DNA from: Clostridium_AM sp963780135
Lineage (GTDB): Bacteria > Bacillota > Clostridia > Clostridiales > Clostridiaceae
Reading direction: 5' to 3'
Length of the DNA stretch: 64,000 nucleotides
NCBI GenBank assembly: GCA_963780135.1
Contig: CAWAAR010000002.1
Span: 322,295 to 386,294 of the forward strand
Positions 9,537 to 18,240 of the stretch are shown here, piece by piece (positions within the stretch are counted from its first letter, which is position 1; each line of letters opens with the position of its first letter). The translations under genes were made by a program, and so were the position numbers. Under the pieces are notes generated by a model. That model had not been told where the DNA came from. It made no database searches and saw nothing but the letters and a program-made list of their open reading frames with translations.

Positions 9537-10733
9537 ATGAAAAAAAATTTAAGCATTTTAATTGCATTAGCTATTTGTTTAAGTACAGCTACTACTTCTT
9601 TTGCGGCAGCAGAAAATACTAATACAGGTAGTGGAAACAGTACTACTGTACAAATAGATAATAGTACTTTAAATTTAACAATGAATGATGCAACAAATAA
9701 TATAGAGAAGAATAATACAGAAATAAAACTTATGAAAGATAAAATTGATTATTTGAATAAACAGTATGATTTAGATCATGAAGTAGGAATAGCTTTAAAT
9801 ACTAGTTCAGCAGGTGTAGATAAAGTACAGGCTAAAACACAGGAAGTCATTACTCCATTAAAAGATCAACAAAGCGTTAAAAATCAAAAATATAATGTAG
9901 ATGTGAGACTTAACAACTTAAAGTTTGATATGGAAAGACAGTATTTAAACATTTTAACTTCTAATGATCAAATAGATAATATAAATAAAACTTTAACAAA
10001 TCTAGATGAGCAAATTAATAAATTGCAGCAGCAAATTAATTTAGGGTTAGCAACTAGTGATTCTTTAAATACCTTAAATGTACAAAAAAGTCAGCTTATG
10101 AATCAAATAGATTCTATTAATGCGGACATGGATAATTCAATGTTAACTATAAAGCAATACTTAAATGTAGATTTAAATAGAAATTTAAGTTTAGCTGGTG
10201 CAAAAAAAGAATTTAGTAAATTTGATGATACAAGTATAGAGAGCAAAATTAGTGAAGCTGTAGAAAAAGATTATGGAGTAGTTGAAGCACAAGAATCTTT
10301 GGACATTGCTAAAAAGCAAAAGGAAATATACAAACAATATGATAATGATATTAGTGGAGGTCTTACTAGTGCTGAATCAGATTTACTTAAAGCACAAAAT
10401 GATTTAGTTGCTGCGAAGGCTAATGCAAAATCAAATTTATGGAATAAATACTACACTTTAAAAAGTGATGAAAATGCAGTTGAAACTCAAGATTTAAGTG
10501 AAAAAAGTGCACAGGCAGATTATGATAAGTCAAAAAGTAATTATGACAATGGAATGGTAGATAAACTTGCTGTAGATACAACAGCTTTAGCTTTGGATAA
10601 ACAGAAAAATATGAATCAAAGGTCAAAAAATGAATACATGATAATACAAGAAGAATTTAAGTTTATGTTAGATGGTCATGCTTCTGCACAACTTTCTACT
10701 AAGGCTATGGGAACATCAGGTATAGATTACTAA
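9537..10733 (+). CDS. TolC-like secreted alpha-hairpin protein, copy 2
   Basis: TTGGAGG precedes the ATG. A 398-residue protein with a clear signal peptide (MKKNLSILIALAICLSTATTSFA) and long coiled-coil halves. The duct-family motifs QQINLGLATSDSLNTLNVQKS and KSNYDNGMVDKLAVDTTALA are placed as in copy 1. It lies 44 bp after copy 1 and 23 bp before copy 3, and it is closest in sequence to copy 3 (shared SKFDDT/AKFDDT and DQQ segments). This suggests tandem duplication followed by divergence. TolC assembles as a trimer, so three paralogues could form a heterotrimer, but nothing in the sequence proves it. Confidence 0.78.
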   Translation: MKKNLSILIALAICLSTATTSFAAAENTNTGSGNSTTVQIDNSTLNLTMNDATNNIEKNNTEIKLMKDKIDYLNKQYDLDHEVGIALNTSSAGVDKVQAKTQEVITPLKDQQSVKNQKYNVDVRLNNLKFDMERQYLNILTSNDQIDNINKTLTNLDEQINKLQQQINLGLATSDSLNTLNVQKSQLMNQIDSINADMDNSMLTIKQYLNVDLNRNLSLAGAKKEFSKFDDTSIESKISEAVEKDYGVVEAQESLDIAKKQKEIYKQYDNDISGGLTSAESDLLKAQNDLVAAKANAKSNLWNKYYTLKSDENAVETQDLSEKSAQADYDKSKSNYDNGMVDKLAVDTTALALDKQKNMNQRSKNEYMIIQEEFKFMLDGHASAQLSTKAMGTSGIDY

Positions 10734-10756
10734 AATGTAAAGATGGAGGTAAAATT

Positions 10757-11941
10757 ATGAGGAAAAGATTAGGTTTTCTAATTGCGTTTGCTATTTCTTT
10801 AACGGTATCAACTACTGCTATGGCAGCATCTTCTATGATGACCAGTGGAAGTGATAGCAAAGATATAGTTACAAGTGTTAATGTAACAGATTTAACATTA
10901 GATCAAGCTTTAAGTATTGTGGAGAGTAGTAATATAGAGGTACAATCTCTTAATAATAAAATAGATGCTCTTAATAAGCAGCTTGATAGTGATAAAAGAA
11001 AAGTTATAGGATTAGATACTAATGGTAAAGGACAATCTAACTATGCTGCTGGACAATATGCACAAATCATGATACAAAAGCAAGTTACACCTGTTCAAGA
11101 CCAGCAAAATATTGATGATTCAAAAAATAGTAAAGATGAAAAAATTAATAGTATAAAATTCGATTTGCAGAAACAATATATGAATGCAATAACAGCTAAG
11201 GAACAGGTAGATAACATTAATAAAAACATAGCTGATTTGAATGAACAAATTAAGCAAACACAAGCAAAAATAGATTTAGGACAATCAACTAAAGATACTA
11301 TAAATCCATTGAATGTGCAAAAAAGTAAGCTTTTATCTCAATTAGCATCGCCTTATATGCAACAGCAGCAATCTATATCAAATATAAAAAAATATCTAAA
11401 TGCAAATATAAATAGTTCTTTAAATTTAACAACTATTAAAAAGGAATTTGCTAAATTTGATGATACAGATATAGCTACTAAAATCAATGATGCTTTAAAA
11501 AATGATTATAATTTAAATAGTATACAAAAAAGTATTGATATCAAAAAAATACAGGTAGATATACAAACAAAATATGCGTTTGATTCTCTTACTGAGCCTA
11601 TGAATTCTAAAATGGATTTAGAGGATTTACAAAACAAGTTAGATAATACGAATACTAATACTGATGTGAATTTATGGAAAGCATATTATGCTTTAAAGAA
11701 TAAGGAAGACACAGTGCAAGCTCAAATGGTAGCTCAAGAAAGTGCAGAGGCAGGTTATGATAAAGCTAAACAGAGCTTTGATAGTGGATTAATAGACAAA
11801 GTGTCATTGGATTCTGCAGAGTTAGCTTTAAATACTCAAAAGGTGACAACTGAGCAGGCTATAAATGATTATATGGTTGCACAAGAACAATTAGAATACG
11901 CTTTAAATGGACATGCTTCTACAGCAACTTCTATTCAATAA
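10757..11941 (+). CDS. TolC-like secreted alpha-hairpin protein, copy 3
   Basis: GATGGAGG precedes the ATG by 7 bases. The signal peptide MRKRLGFLIAFAISLTVSTT ends near AMA. The body is helical, with the two family motifs KIDLGQSTKDTINPLNVQKS and KQSFDSGLIDKVSLDSAELA. Its ending NGHAS(T) resembles the GHAS ending of copy 2. Last gene of the MarR/TolC-like run; a strong hairpin follows at 12019. As with the other copies, there is no beta-barrel signature that I can see, which fits a protein not meant for an outer membrane. Confidence 0.78.
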   Translation: MRKRLGFLIAFAISLTVSTTAMAASSMMTSGSDSKDIVTSVNVTDLTLDQALSIVESSNIEVQSLNNKIDALNKQLDSDKRKVIGLDTNGKGQSNYAAGQYAQIMIQKQVTPVQDQQNIDDSKNSKDEKINSIKFDLQKQYMNAITAKEQVDNINKNIADLNEQIKQTQAKIDLGQSTKDTINPLNVQKSKLLSQLASPYMQQQQSISNIKKYLNANINSSLNLTTIKKEFAKFDDTDIATKINDALKNDYNLNSIQKSIDIKKIQVDIQTKYAFDSLTEPMNSKMDLEDLQNKLDNTNTNTDVNLWKAYYALKNKEDTVQAQMVAQESAEAGYDKAKQSFDSGLIDKVSLDSAELALNTQKVTTEQAINDYMVAQEQLEYALNGHASTATSIQ

Positions 11942-12018
11942 AGAAACAAACTAAATAACAGGAGAAAGGATAACAGTAAAAGTATAGTATCATACTCTTA
12001 CAATATATTCTTTTTTAT

Positions 12019-12055
12019 AAAATGTAAGCAAATTTAATTTGCTTACATTTTATTT
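12019..12055 (+). terminator. Terminator after the TolC-like run
   Basis: A 14-bp perfect stem AAAATGTAAGCAAA (12019-12032) pairs with TTTGCTTACATTTT (12038-12051), with loop TTTAA, then T-rich sequence. It separates the MarR/TolC-like unit from the adaptor promoter. Confidence 0.85.
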
Positions 12056-12086
12056 TAATTTTTAATTTAATGTAATGGTAAGCATA

Positions 12087-12149
12087 TTGACAATAATATT
12101 AGTATGTGTATAATTATTATATAAATAGTAAATATATTTACTATTTATA
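12087..12149 (+). promoter_or_regulatory. Promoter of the HlyD-type operon with a 30-bp perfect palindrome at the start point
   Basis: TTGACA (12087-12092), a 16-base spacer and TATAAT (12109-12114) make a consensus sigma-A promoter, predicting initiation near 12120. A perfect 30-bp palindrome, half-site TATAAATAGTAAATA, occupies 12120-12149, so it starts exactly at the predicted +1. It would suit a dimeric repressor such as the upstream MarR protein, or would form a hairpin at the very 5' end of the mRNA. The gene starts at 12246, leaving a leader of about 125 bases. Confidence 0.7.
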
Positions 12150-12245
12150 CTAATTACTTAAAAACATGATGAAGATTTATAAGAAATAGTAAAAAATTAT
12201 ATTTTGATATAAAATATAATTACAATATGATAAGGGGGTTTTTCC

Positions 12246-13295
12246 ATGAAAAGGAAAGGTATAATTTTCACATCATTAATCATATTAACAAGTTTTTTTA
12301 CAGGATGCAGTAGTAATGTAACTGCCTTAACAGGAGATAATTTAACAAAGAAAAGTAGTTCAAATTTAGTAGTTCAAGGAAGTATAGAAACCAAGGAAGT
12401 AAATATAAATTCTAAAGTTGCAGGAAAGATAACAGACATCAAGATTGCAGAAGGAGATAGTATTAAAAATGGACAGGTTTTAATAACTATAGACAACAGT
12501 GCCTTAGTTGCAAAGGATGCTCAATCAAAAGCTCAAATTGATGCAGCCACTGGACAAATGAAAGCAGCTCAGGCAGCAAAAGCAGCAGCACAAGCAGTAC
12601 TTTCAAAAGCTCAAAATGGAGCAAGACCAGAAGAAATTGCTGAAGCTAAGGCCCAATATGATTTAGCTCAATCTACATATAATAGAGTAAAGGGGCTAAG
12701 CGATAAAGGTTATGCAGCTAAGGCAGATTTAGATAAGGCTCAAGCCAGCTTAGATGTTACAAAACAGCAGTACGATATAGCAAAAGCTGGGGCAAGAACT
12801 GAAGATATAGCAGCAGCGCAGGCACAGGTGAATCAAGCAGATGCAACAATACAGGGTTACCAAGGACAGATTAAGCAAGCTGAAGGTGGACAAAGTGAAG
12901 TACAGAGTTATATAGCGGATACCACAATTACTGCACCAGCGGATGGAATAATAAATCAATTAAATGTAGAAGTTGGTGAGCTTGTATCCACAGGTATGCC
13001 TCTTCTTGTAATAACTAACTCTGATAAACCATGGATTGAATGTAATGTAAAAGAAACAGATCTTTCAAAAGTGAAATTAAATGGAACTGTTTCAGTAAGC
13101 CTTCCAAGTTATCCTAAGGAAAAATTTACAGGTAAGATAGTAAGAATAAATGAAAAACCAGATTTTGCAGTTAAGAGAGCTACAAATGATAATGGAGATT
13201 TCGATGTATTATCTTATGGGGTTAAGGTGGAGTTAAGCAATTTAAATAAGCCACTTCATCAAGGTATGACAGCTCTTGTTGACTTTGGAAAGTGA
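12246..13295 (+). CDS. HlyD/MFP-family adaptor lipoprotein
   Basis: AAGGGGG precedes the ATG. Residues 1-21 are a lipoprotein signal ending in FFTGC (Cys21), so the protein is tethered to the outer face of the membrane. A biotinyl-lipoyl half (GKITDIKIAEGDSIKNGQVL), a long Ala/Gln-rich coiled coil (about residues 90-215) with the LSDKGYAAKADLDKAQASLD hairpin-tip region, and the second lipoyl half plus beta-barrel (TTITAPADGIINQLNVEVGE) follow. Membrane fusion proteins connect an inner-membrane pump to a TolC-type duct, so its place between three TolC-like genes and two permeases is coherent. Length 349 residues is normal. Confidence 0.88.
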   Translation: MKRKGIIFTSLIILTSFFTGCSSNVTALTGDNLTKKSSSNLVVQGSIETKEVNINSKVAGKITDIKIAEGDSIKNGQVLITIDNSALVAKDAQSKAQIDAATGQMKAAQAAKAAAQAVLSKAQNGARPEEIAEAKAQYDLAQSTYNRVKGLSDKGYAAKADLDKAQASLDVTKQQYDIAKAGARTEDIAAAQAQVNQADATIQGYQGQIKQAEGGQSEVQSYIADTTITAPADGIINQLNVEVGELVSTGMPLLVITNSDKPWIECNVKETDLSKVKLNGTVSVSLPSYPKEKFTGKIVRINEKPDFAVKRATNDNGDFDVLSYGVKVELSNLNKPLHQGMTALVDFGK

Positions 13296-13310
13296 AGTGA
13301 TTAATCTATT

Positions 13311-14489
13311 ATGAAAGATAAAATGCTAAAATTTATTAATATAGGTTTAAAAGTAAAAAAAGTATTAACTGCTATTTTCTTTGTGTTCATAATCCCTATA
13401 ACTTGTAGTTTTATTTTAGGGTATGAAATGCAAGGTCATCAAATTAAAAACATTCCAACTGTAGTTGTAGATCATGATAATTCTTCTTTTAGTCAGATGC
13501 TTGTTAAGGAAATAAAAAATAATGAAATATTTAATATAACTAACTATAGCAATAATGATTATGATGTTGAAAAGTTGATAGAAGATAATAAAGTAAGAGT
13601 GGGAGTTATTATTCCAAAGTCTTTTTCAAAAGATTTAAGTTCTGGAAATGCTCCTAAAGTTCTTGTATTTTATGACGGTTCACAAATGTCAATTACCAGT
13701 GCTGCTAAGTCTAGGATGGATGAAGTACTTTTGACAATAAAAACAGGATATTTACAGCAAGTAATGCAAGGAAAACTTGGCATAATGCCAGAAGTATCTA
13801 AAAACAATGTACTTCCTATGTATTTTAGCTATAGACTTTTAAATAATCCTACTAGAGATTATACTAATTTTTTAAATCCAGGAATGTTAGTTTCTGTTAT
13901 TCAAGTATGTCTTGTAATGTTAGGAGTAGATATAGTTAAAAAGAAAGAAAAACATTACTTGTGGTTGTGGCTAAAAACTATTTTTTGGGGTGTAGTAGGA
14001 ACGATTTCCACCCTAATAACATTAGGGATACAGATTAAATATTTTGGAGTACCATTTAGGGGTACAAGTAAGGGAGCAATTATATTAACATTGTTGTTTT
14101 GTATTGCAATAGTAAGTTATGGGGTTTTGGTAAGGCTCATTGTAACAGAAAAAATATTGTCAATACAGCTTGCAGCAGTATCAGTTTTGCCTACAAGCAT
14201 ATTGGGAGGGTATACATTCCCATTACTTGCAATGCCTGAATTTTTTCAAAAGTTTGCAAAAATTCTTCCTTTTGTACACTATGCAGGACCTATAAGGAAA
14301 CTATTTATTGCAGATATAGGAATAAGTTATATTATGCCAGAAATAAATTGGTTTATTAAATTTACAATTTATATGTGGATATTTTCATTAATAGTATTTT
14401 TTATAAAGAAGTTTGTTAAAAAGGGATATAATTATATTAAAGATAAGAAAAGTAAAATAGAAAATACTGAACAGGTGGTGGAGGTATGA
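13311..14489 (+). CDS. ABC-2 type permease, subunit 1
   Basis: A 392-residue membrane protein of the ABC2_membrane_3 type. One N-terminal transmembrane helix (about residues 15-38) is followed by a large extracytoplasmic domain (PTVVVDHDNSSFSQMLVKEI, VGVIIPKSFSKDL, KVLVFYDGSQ) and five or so C-terminal helices. It starts 16 bp after the adaptor and its stop overlaps the next permease by 4 bp (ATGA), so translation is coupled. The ribosome-binding site (GAAGTGATT) is weak, consistent with coupling. No ABC ATPase gene accompanies this pair, which is unusual. Confidence 0.85.
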   Translation: MKDKMLKFINIGLKVKKVLTAIFFVFIIPITCSFILGYEMQGHQIKNIPTVVVDHDNSSFSQMLVKEIKNNEIFNITNYSNNDYDVEKLIEDNKVRVGVIIPKSFSKDLSSGNAPKVLVFYDGSQMSITSAAKSRMDEVLLTIKTGYLQQVMQGKLGIMPEVSKNNVLPMYFSYRLLNNPTRDYTNFLNPGMLVSVIQVCLVMLGVDIVKKKEKHYLWLWLKTIFWGVVGTISTLITLGIQIKYFGVPFRGTSKGAIILTLLFCIAIVSYGVLVRLIVTEKILSIQLAAVSVLPTSILGGYTFPLLAMPEFFQKFAKILPFVHYAGPIRKLFIADIGISYIMPEINWFIKFTIYMWIFSLIVFFIKKFVKKGYNYIKDKKSKIENTEQVVEV

Positions 14490-15670
14490 ATAAAAAAGAA
14501 ATTATTAAAATCGCTATTATGAGAATGAAAAATGTTGCGATTATTATAGGGTTACCTGTTTTCTTCACCTGTCTTTTCTGTGTAGTATTTAGCAAGGTCT
14601 TTGTTGAACAAATACCTTTTGGAGTTTTAGACTTGGACAATTCATCTACATCAAGGACAGTTATAAGACAATTTGAAGATCATCCAGGTTTTAAAATTGT
14701 TTATCATGCTCAATCTAATGATGAATTGAATGAAAAAATAAAAACAGAGAAAATTGCAGCGGCTATTATTATACCTAAGAATTTTGGTAAAGATGTACAG
14801 GAAATGAAAGCACCGAAGACAATACTATTAATAGATGAAACAAATATAGTAGTGGGAAACAATGCTTTATCTTTTGGAAGTGCTATATTAAACACTTTAA
14901 ATGCAAAGATTCAACTTAATGTGCTAGAAGGAAATAATATGATTCCCTATTTGGCCCAGCAATCAGTTGGTTCCTTATCCTTTACTGAACGTATATTATA
15001 TGACCCGCAATTGAGTTATGGTAAATATTTGATTTATGGTCTTATAGCTGTTTTGATTCAACAATCTTATTTAGCAGTGTTAACACCTATTTTAATTACG
15101 GAAAAATCCAATATAGTAAAAATGAAACTTCGTTCAAAACAAGGAATAAAAAAGTTAGGTTTTTTCTCTTTAAGGATAATTTTATGTAGCTTATGTGCCT
15201 ATATAGGTGCAGCTGTAAGTTTATATTGTGCAGGAAAGTATTTTAATATGCCTCTTAGGGGAACTTTAGTAAACTATTTTAAATTAATAACTGTATTTAT
15301 TATAGATCTTACTGCAGTAGGTTTCTTATTTTCTATTATTTTTAATAAAATTGGAGATTTTAACAGGCTTTCTATGTGTTTATCTGTACCTACATTTCTT
15401 ACAGCAGGGTACTCTTGGCCTGAATACATGATGCCAACTGGATTTAGTCATATTGTTAAAGCTATATGGCCTATTATATATGTAGCAGAGCCTTTAAGAG
15501 CCATAAGCTTAAAAGCGTCAGGTACAAATGTTATACTTCCGTATATAAATGGAGGAATACATTACGCATTATTTTGGTTGCCAGTGGGAGTTTTATTGTA
15601 TGTTATTAAAATTGTAGTTTTTAAATATATATACAAAAAAATTTCAAATCCGCAGCAGGAAGCAGTATAA
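14486..15670 (+). CDS. ABC-2 type permease, subunit 2
   Basis: A 394-residue paralogue of the preceding permease with the same topology: N-terminal helix, extracytoplasmic domain (GVLDLDNSSTSRTVIRQFED, AAIIIPKNFGKDV, TILLIDETN) and C-terminal membrane domain. GGTGGTGGAGG lies just upstream of the ATG, inside the previous gene. The two probably form a heterodimeric channel. They resemble YhhJ/YbhS/YbhR-type export permeases that work with HlyD-like adaptors. Its energiser is not encoded next to it; the MacB-like ATPase at 18237 belongs to another permease type. Confidence 0.85.
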   Translation: MNKKEIIKIAIMRMKNVAIIIGLPVFFTCLFCVVFSKVFVEQIPFGVLDLDNSSTSRTVIRQFEDHPGFKIVYHAQSNDELNEKIKTEKIAAAIIIPKNFGKDVQEMKAPKTILLIDETNIVVGNNALSFGSAILNTLNAKIQLNVLEGNNMIPYLAQQSVGSLSFTERILYDPQLSYGKYLIYGLIAVLIQQSYLAVLTPILITEKSNIVKMKLRSKQGIKKLGFFSLRIILCSLCAYIGAAVSLYCAGKYFNMPLRGTLVNYFKLITVFIIDLTAVGFLFSIIFNKIGDFNRLSMCLSVPTFLTAGYSWPEYMMPTGFSHIVKAIWPIIYVAEPLRAISLKASGTNVILPYINGGIHYALFWLPVGVLLYVIKIVVFKYIYKKISNPQQEAV

Positions 15671-15698
15671 AAATTAATATCATATTATTTAATAAATA

Positions 15699-15742
15699 AG
15701 GAGCTCTTTGAAAATACTTTCAAATGGCTTCTTTTATTTTTT
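15699..15742 (+). terminator. Terminator after the ABC-2 operon
   Basis: The inner stem TTTGAAA/TTTCAAA is extended by imperfect AAGGAGC/GGCTTCTT pairing and followed by a T-rich run ending near 15742. Confidence 0.65.
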
Positions 15743-15918
15743 TTATTTTAAAGGAGTTCCAAAATTAATTTGTCATATATTTTCTTGTTAAATACTAATT
15801 ATATCTAATAAACCAAATATTTTCTGATAATTATGCATAGTAAAAATGACAAACTGATGATAAAAAGCTATTGATATGTGATATACTTAAATTATATTAA
15901 GCAAAATGGAGGTACAAT

Positions 15919-16722
15919 ATGTCAGAGGAAAAACAAAATGTAGAAGTTGAACTGTCATTACCAGAAAGATTTGAAGCTATAGTGTCAGATGTGCAAAAAG
16001 ATATTATGAATGATGAAATTGCAGAGTTTGAACCAATAAAGGAAAATGATATAAATATATCCACCGTTTATACTTTTGATGATGGAGATGAAATAGAGGC
16101 TAAGGTATATTTTAGAAATGGGTTATCTAAAAATGTTAATTTTGAATATGTACCTTTGATTATGGTTAATTCAAAAGACGAAGTAGTGGCTTCTAAGAAT
16201 TTTGATTTAAGAGAAATGGGAGATATTAAAGCAGCAGGAGCAAGACCCTGGAAACTTTGTTTTGAAAAAACTTGTGTAGATATGGAAAAATTTTCTCCTG
16301 AAGATTGTAAAATACTCTTTAATAAAAATATAAAAGCTGTAAACTATGCAAAGCTTGAATTTGAAGATTTTCCAGAAAATTTTAGTGATTTTAGAGGTGA
16401 ATTTCAAAAATTCCTTGAGAATCTTCCTGGAATGGAAAAAGGAAAGTTTAGTGTATCAACTTTTAATATAGCTTTGCAGCAGAATGGTGCATTAATAGTA
16501 ACTACTGTTATGAGAAATTCTGTAGAAAAGACAGTTAAAATAGAGGAGCTTCCAGTAACTATTAAAGATGAAAATGACAACATAATAGTTAATGGAAAAT
16601 TTGATTTGAAAGACTTTACAATAAATCCAATGAAGGCTAAAGTGTGTACCTTAGCTTTTGAAACTAATTTAAATTCTGATTCAGTTGTAAATACTGATAA
16701 ATGGAGAGTTGTTTTTGAATAG
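15919..16722 (+). CDS. SLAP-domain protein, two tandem domains
   Basis: ATGGAGG precedes the ATG. A 267-residue acidic protein with two copies of the SLAP-type domain found in Firmicutes. Each has an N-terminal VYTFDDG/VSTFNIA strand, a VYFRNGLSKNV or VMRNSVEKTV segment, a LI/LPVTI strand, a (K/N)FDLR/FDLK segment and the closing PW or aromatic-rich strand before an F-E ending. It has no signal peptide or membrane segment, odd for a domain family linked to surface-layer assembly, so it may act in the cytoplasm or use another export route. A paralogue lies at 26174. It has its own terminator. Confidence 0.72.
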   Translation: MSEEKQNVEVELSLPERFEAIVSDVQKDIMNDEIAEFEPIKENDINISTVYTFDDGDEIEAKVYFRNGLSKNVNFEYVPLIMVNSKDEVVASKNFDLREMGDIKAAGARPWKLCFEKTCVDMEKFSPEDCKILFNKNIKAVNYAKLEFEDFPENFSDFRGEFQKFLENLPGMEKGKFSVSTFNIALQQNGALIVTTVMRNSVEKTVKIEELPVTIKDENDNIIVNGKFDLKDFTINPMKAKVCTLAFETNLNSDSVVNTDKWRVVFE

Positions 16723-16742
16723 AAGTTAACATTATGGTTAAA

Positions 16743-16778
16743 GAAAGAGGACGGTTAGTATTACTGTGCTCTTTTTTA
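16743..16778 (+). terminator. Rho-independent terminator
   Basis: Imperfect stem GAAAGAGGACGGT with ACTGTGCTCTTTTTT (one G-G mismatch, one G-T pair), with a run of six T. Confidence 0.75.
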
Positions 16779-16902
16779 CATATAAGTATTTTTAATGAAA
16801 AAATTAATAAAAACTTAATAATTAATTTATTTTAGTTTAAGAAATATGAAATATAATGAAAATGTGGTAATATAAAGTTTTTTATAATAAAGGGGAATGA
16901 GT

Positions 16903-18240
16903 ATGAAGGGTAAATTAAAATCTATAAAGTTTAACAAAAAGGCAGGAATTATAATAATAGTTGCTATTGCAATTGTAGCAATAGGAGTAACTTCTTATGC
17001 TAAAGCGCACAAAGTTAAGGTTAAACAAGTAACTACATCTAAGGTATCTAAAAAGAAAGTAACTCAAAGTACTACAGTTACTGGAAATATTGAAGCAAAA
17101 TATAGAAATGAAATAACTTTAAATCCAGCTCAAAAGGTAGTGAAAGTATTAGTTACTGAGGGTCAGCAAGTAAAAAAGGGTGATGTTTTAGTTCAATTAG
17201 ATACTATAGACCTTGAAAGCCAGCTAGAAAAGTCCAAGCTAACTTTAGAAGGGGACGAGTCTACTTTAAAACAGATTAGCGGCAGTGGCAGTGCTTCAGA
17301 AAATAGTAATGGCCAAAAAGAAATTACGCAAGCTCAAACAGCTTTAGAGAATGCTCAAAGAAATTATGATGATGCTAATAGAAAACTACAGCAAAACCAA
17401 AATTTACTTAGTGGTGGATACATATCTAGGACTGATTTTGATGCTTCAAAAAAATCAGCAGATGATGCAGCAAGCAACCTTAGAGGAGCTGAAAGCACTC
17501 TTTCTAATGCACAAACTTCTTTAGGAAATATAAATGCATCTAATAATGATAAAATAATTAGTCAAAGAAATAAAATAGCAATAACTAAATCAGATATAGA
17601 AAGTGCAAAAAAGAAAATAGAAGATAGCAAAATAAAAGCTAATACAGATGGAAAAGTAATAGTACTTGATGCAAAAGAAGATCAACTTCCTAAAGCAGAT
17701 GATAAGATTATAGTAGATGACAATTCACAATACAAAGTTTCTATAGATGTTAGCCAATATGATGCTACAAAGGTTGTAAAGGGTCAAAAGGCTAATATTA
17801 AAGTAAAGGGTTCAACTAAAAAATATACTGGTTCTGTTACTGAAATAGGCCAACTAGCTAGAACTAAAGCTACTGATACAGATAAAGAATATAAGGTTAA
17901 TGTAAAGTTATTATTAGATAATCCAGATGAAAATATTAAAACTGGCTATGAAGCAGATGCAGAAATTATACTAAATGAAAAAGGAAGTACTCCTTCTGTG
18001 TCACTGGATAGCATAAAATCAGATAAAGGTACAAAGAAAAAATATGTTTATGTATTAGATAATAAAAATAAGGTTTCAAAGAGATTTATTAACACTGGTA
18101 TAGAAACTGATTATGATGCAGAGGTTATAAGCGGACTTAAAGAAGGCGAAAAATATATATTAAATCCAGCACAGGATCTTAAAGAAGGAGATACTGTAAT
18201 GGAAGCTTCTAAGGCCGCAGCAGGAGGTACTAAGAAGTGA
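16903..18240 (+). CDS. MacA/YknX-like periplasmic-adaptor (MFP) subunit
   Basis: The ATG at 16903 is preferred to the one at 16897, because AAAGGGG ends only two bases before the latter. A single N-terminal transmembrane helix (about residues 14-33) anchors a 445-residue extracytoplasmic adaptor. It has a lipoyl half (VLVTEGQQVKKGDVLVQLD), a coiled-coil hairpin with the LLSGGYISRTDFDASKK tip, the second lipoyl half (IKANTDGKVIVLDAKEDQL), a beta-barrel and a C-terminal membrane-proximal domain ending GLKEGEKYIL. It overlaps the ATPase gene by 4 bp. The triple matches MacA-MacB or B. subtilis YknXYZ, which export peptides or toxic compounds. Confidence 0.88.
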   Translation: MKGKLKSIKFNKKAGIIIIVAIAIVAIGVTSYAKAHKVKVKQVTTSKVSKKKVTQSTTVTGNIEAKYRNEITLNPAQKVVKVLVTEGQQVKKGDVLVQLDTIDLESQLEKSKLTLEGDESTLKQISGSGSASENSNGQKEITQAQTALENAQRNYDDANRKLQQNQNLLSGGYISRTDFDASKKSADDAASNLRGAESTLSNAQTSLGNINASNNDKIISQRNKIAITKSDIESAKKKIEDSKIKANTDGKVIVLDAKEDQLPKADDKIIVDDNSQYKVSIDVSQYDATKVVKGQKANIKVKGSTKKYTGSVTEIGQLARTKATDTDKEYKVNVKLLLDNPDENIKTGYEADAEIILNEKGSTPSVSLDSIKSDKGTKKKYVYVLDNKNKVSKRFINTGIETDYDAEVISGLKEGEKYILNPAQDLKEGDTVMEASKAAAGGTKK

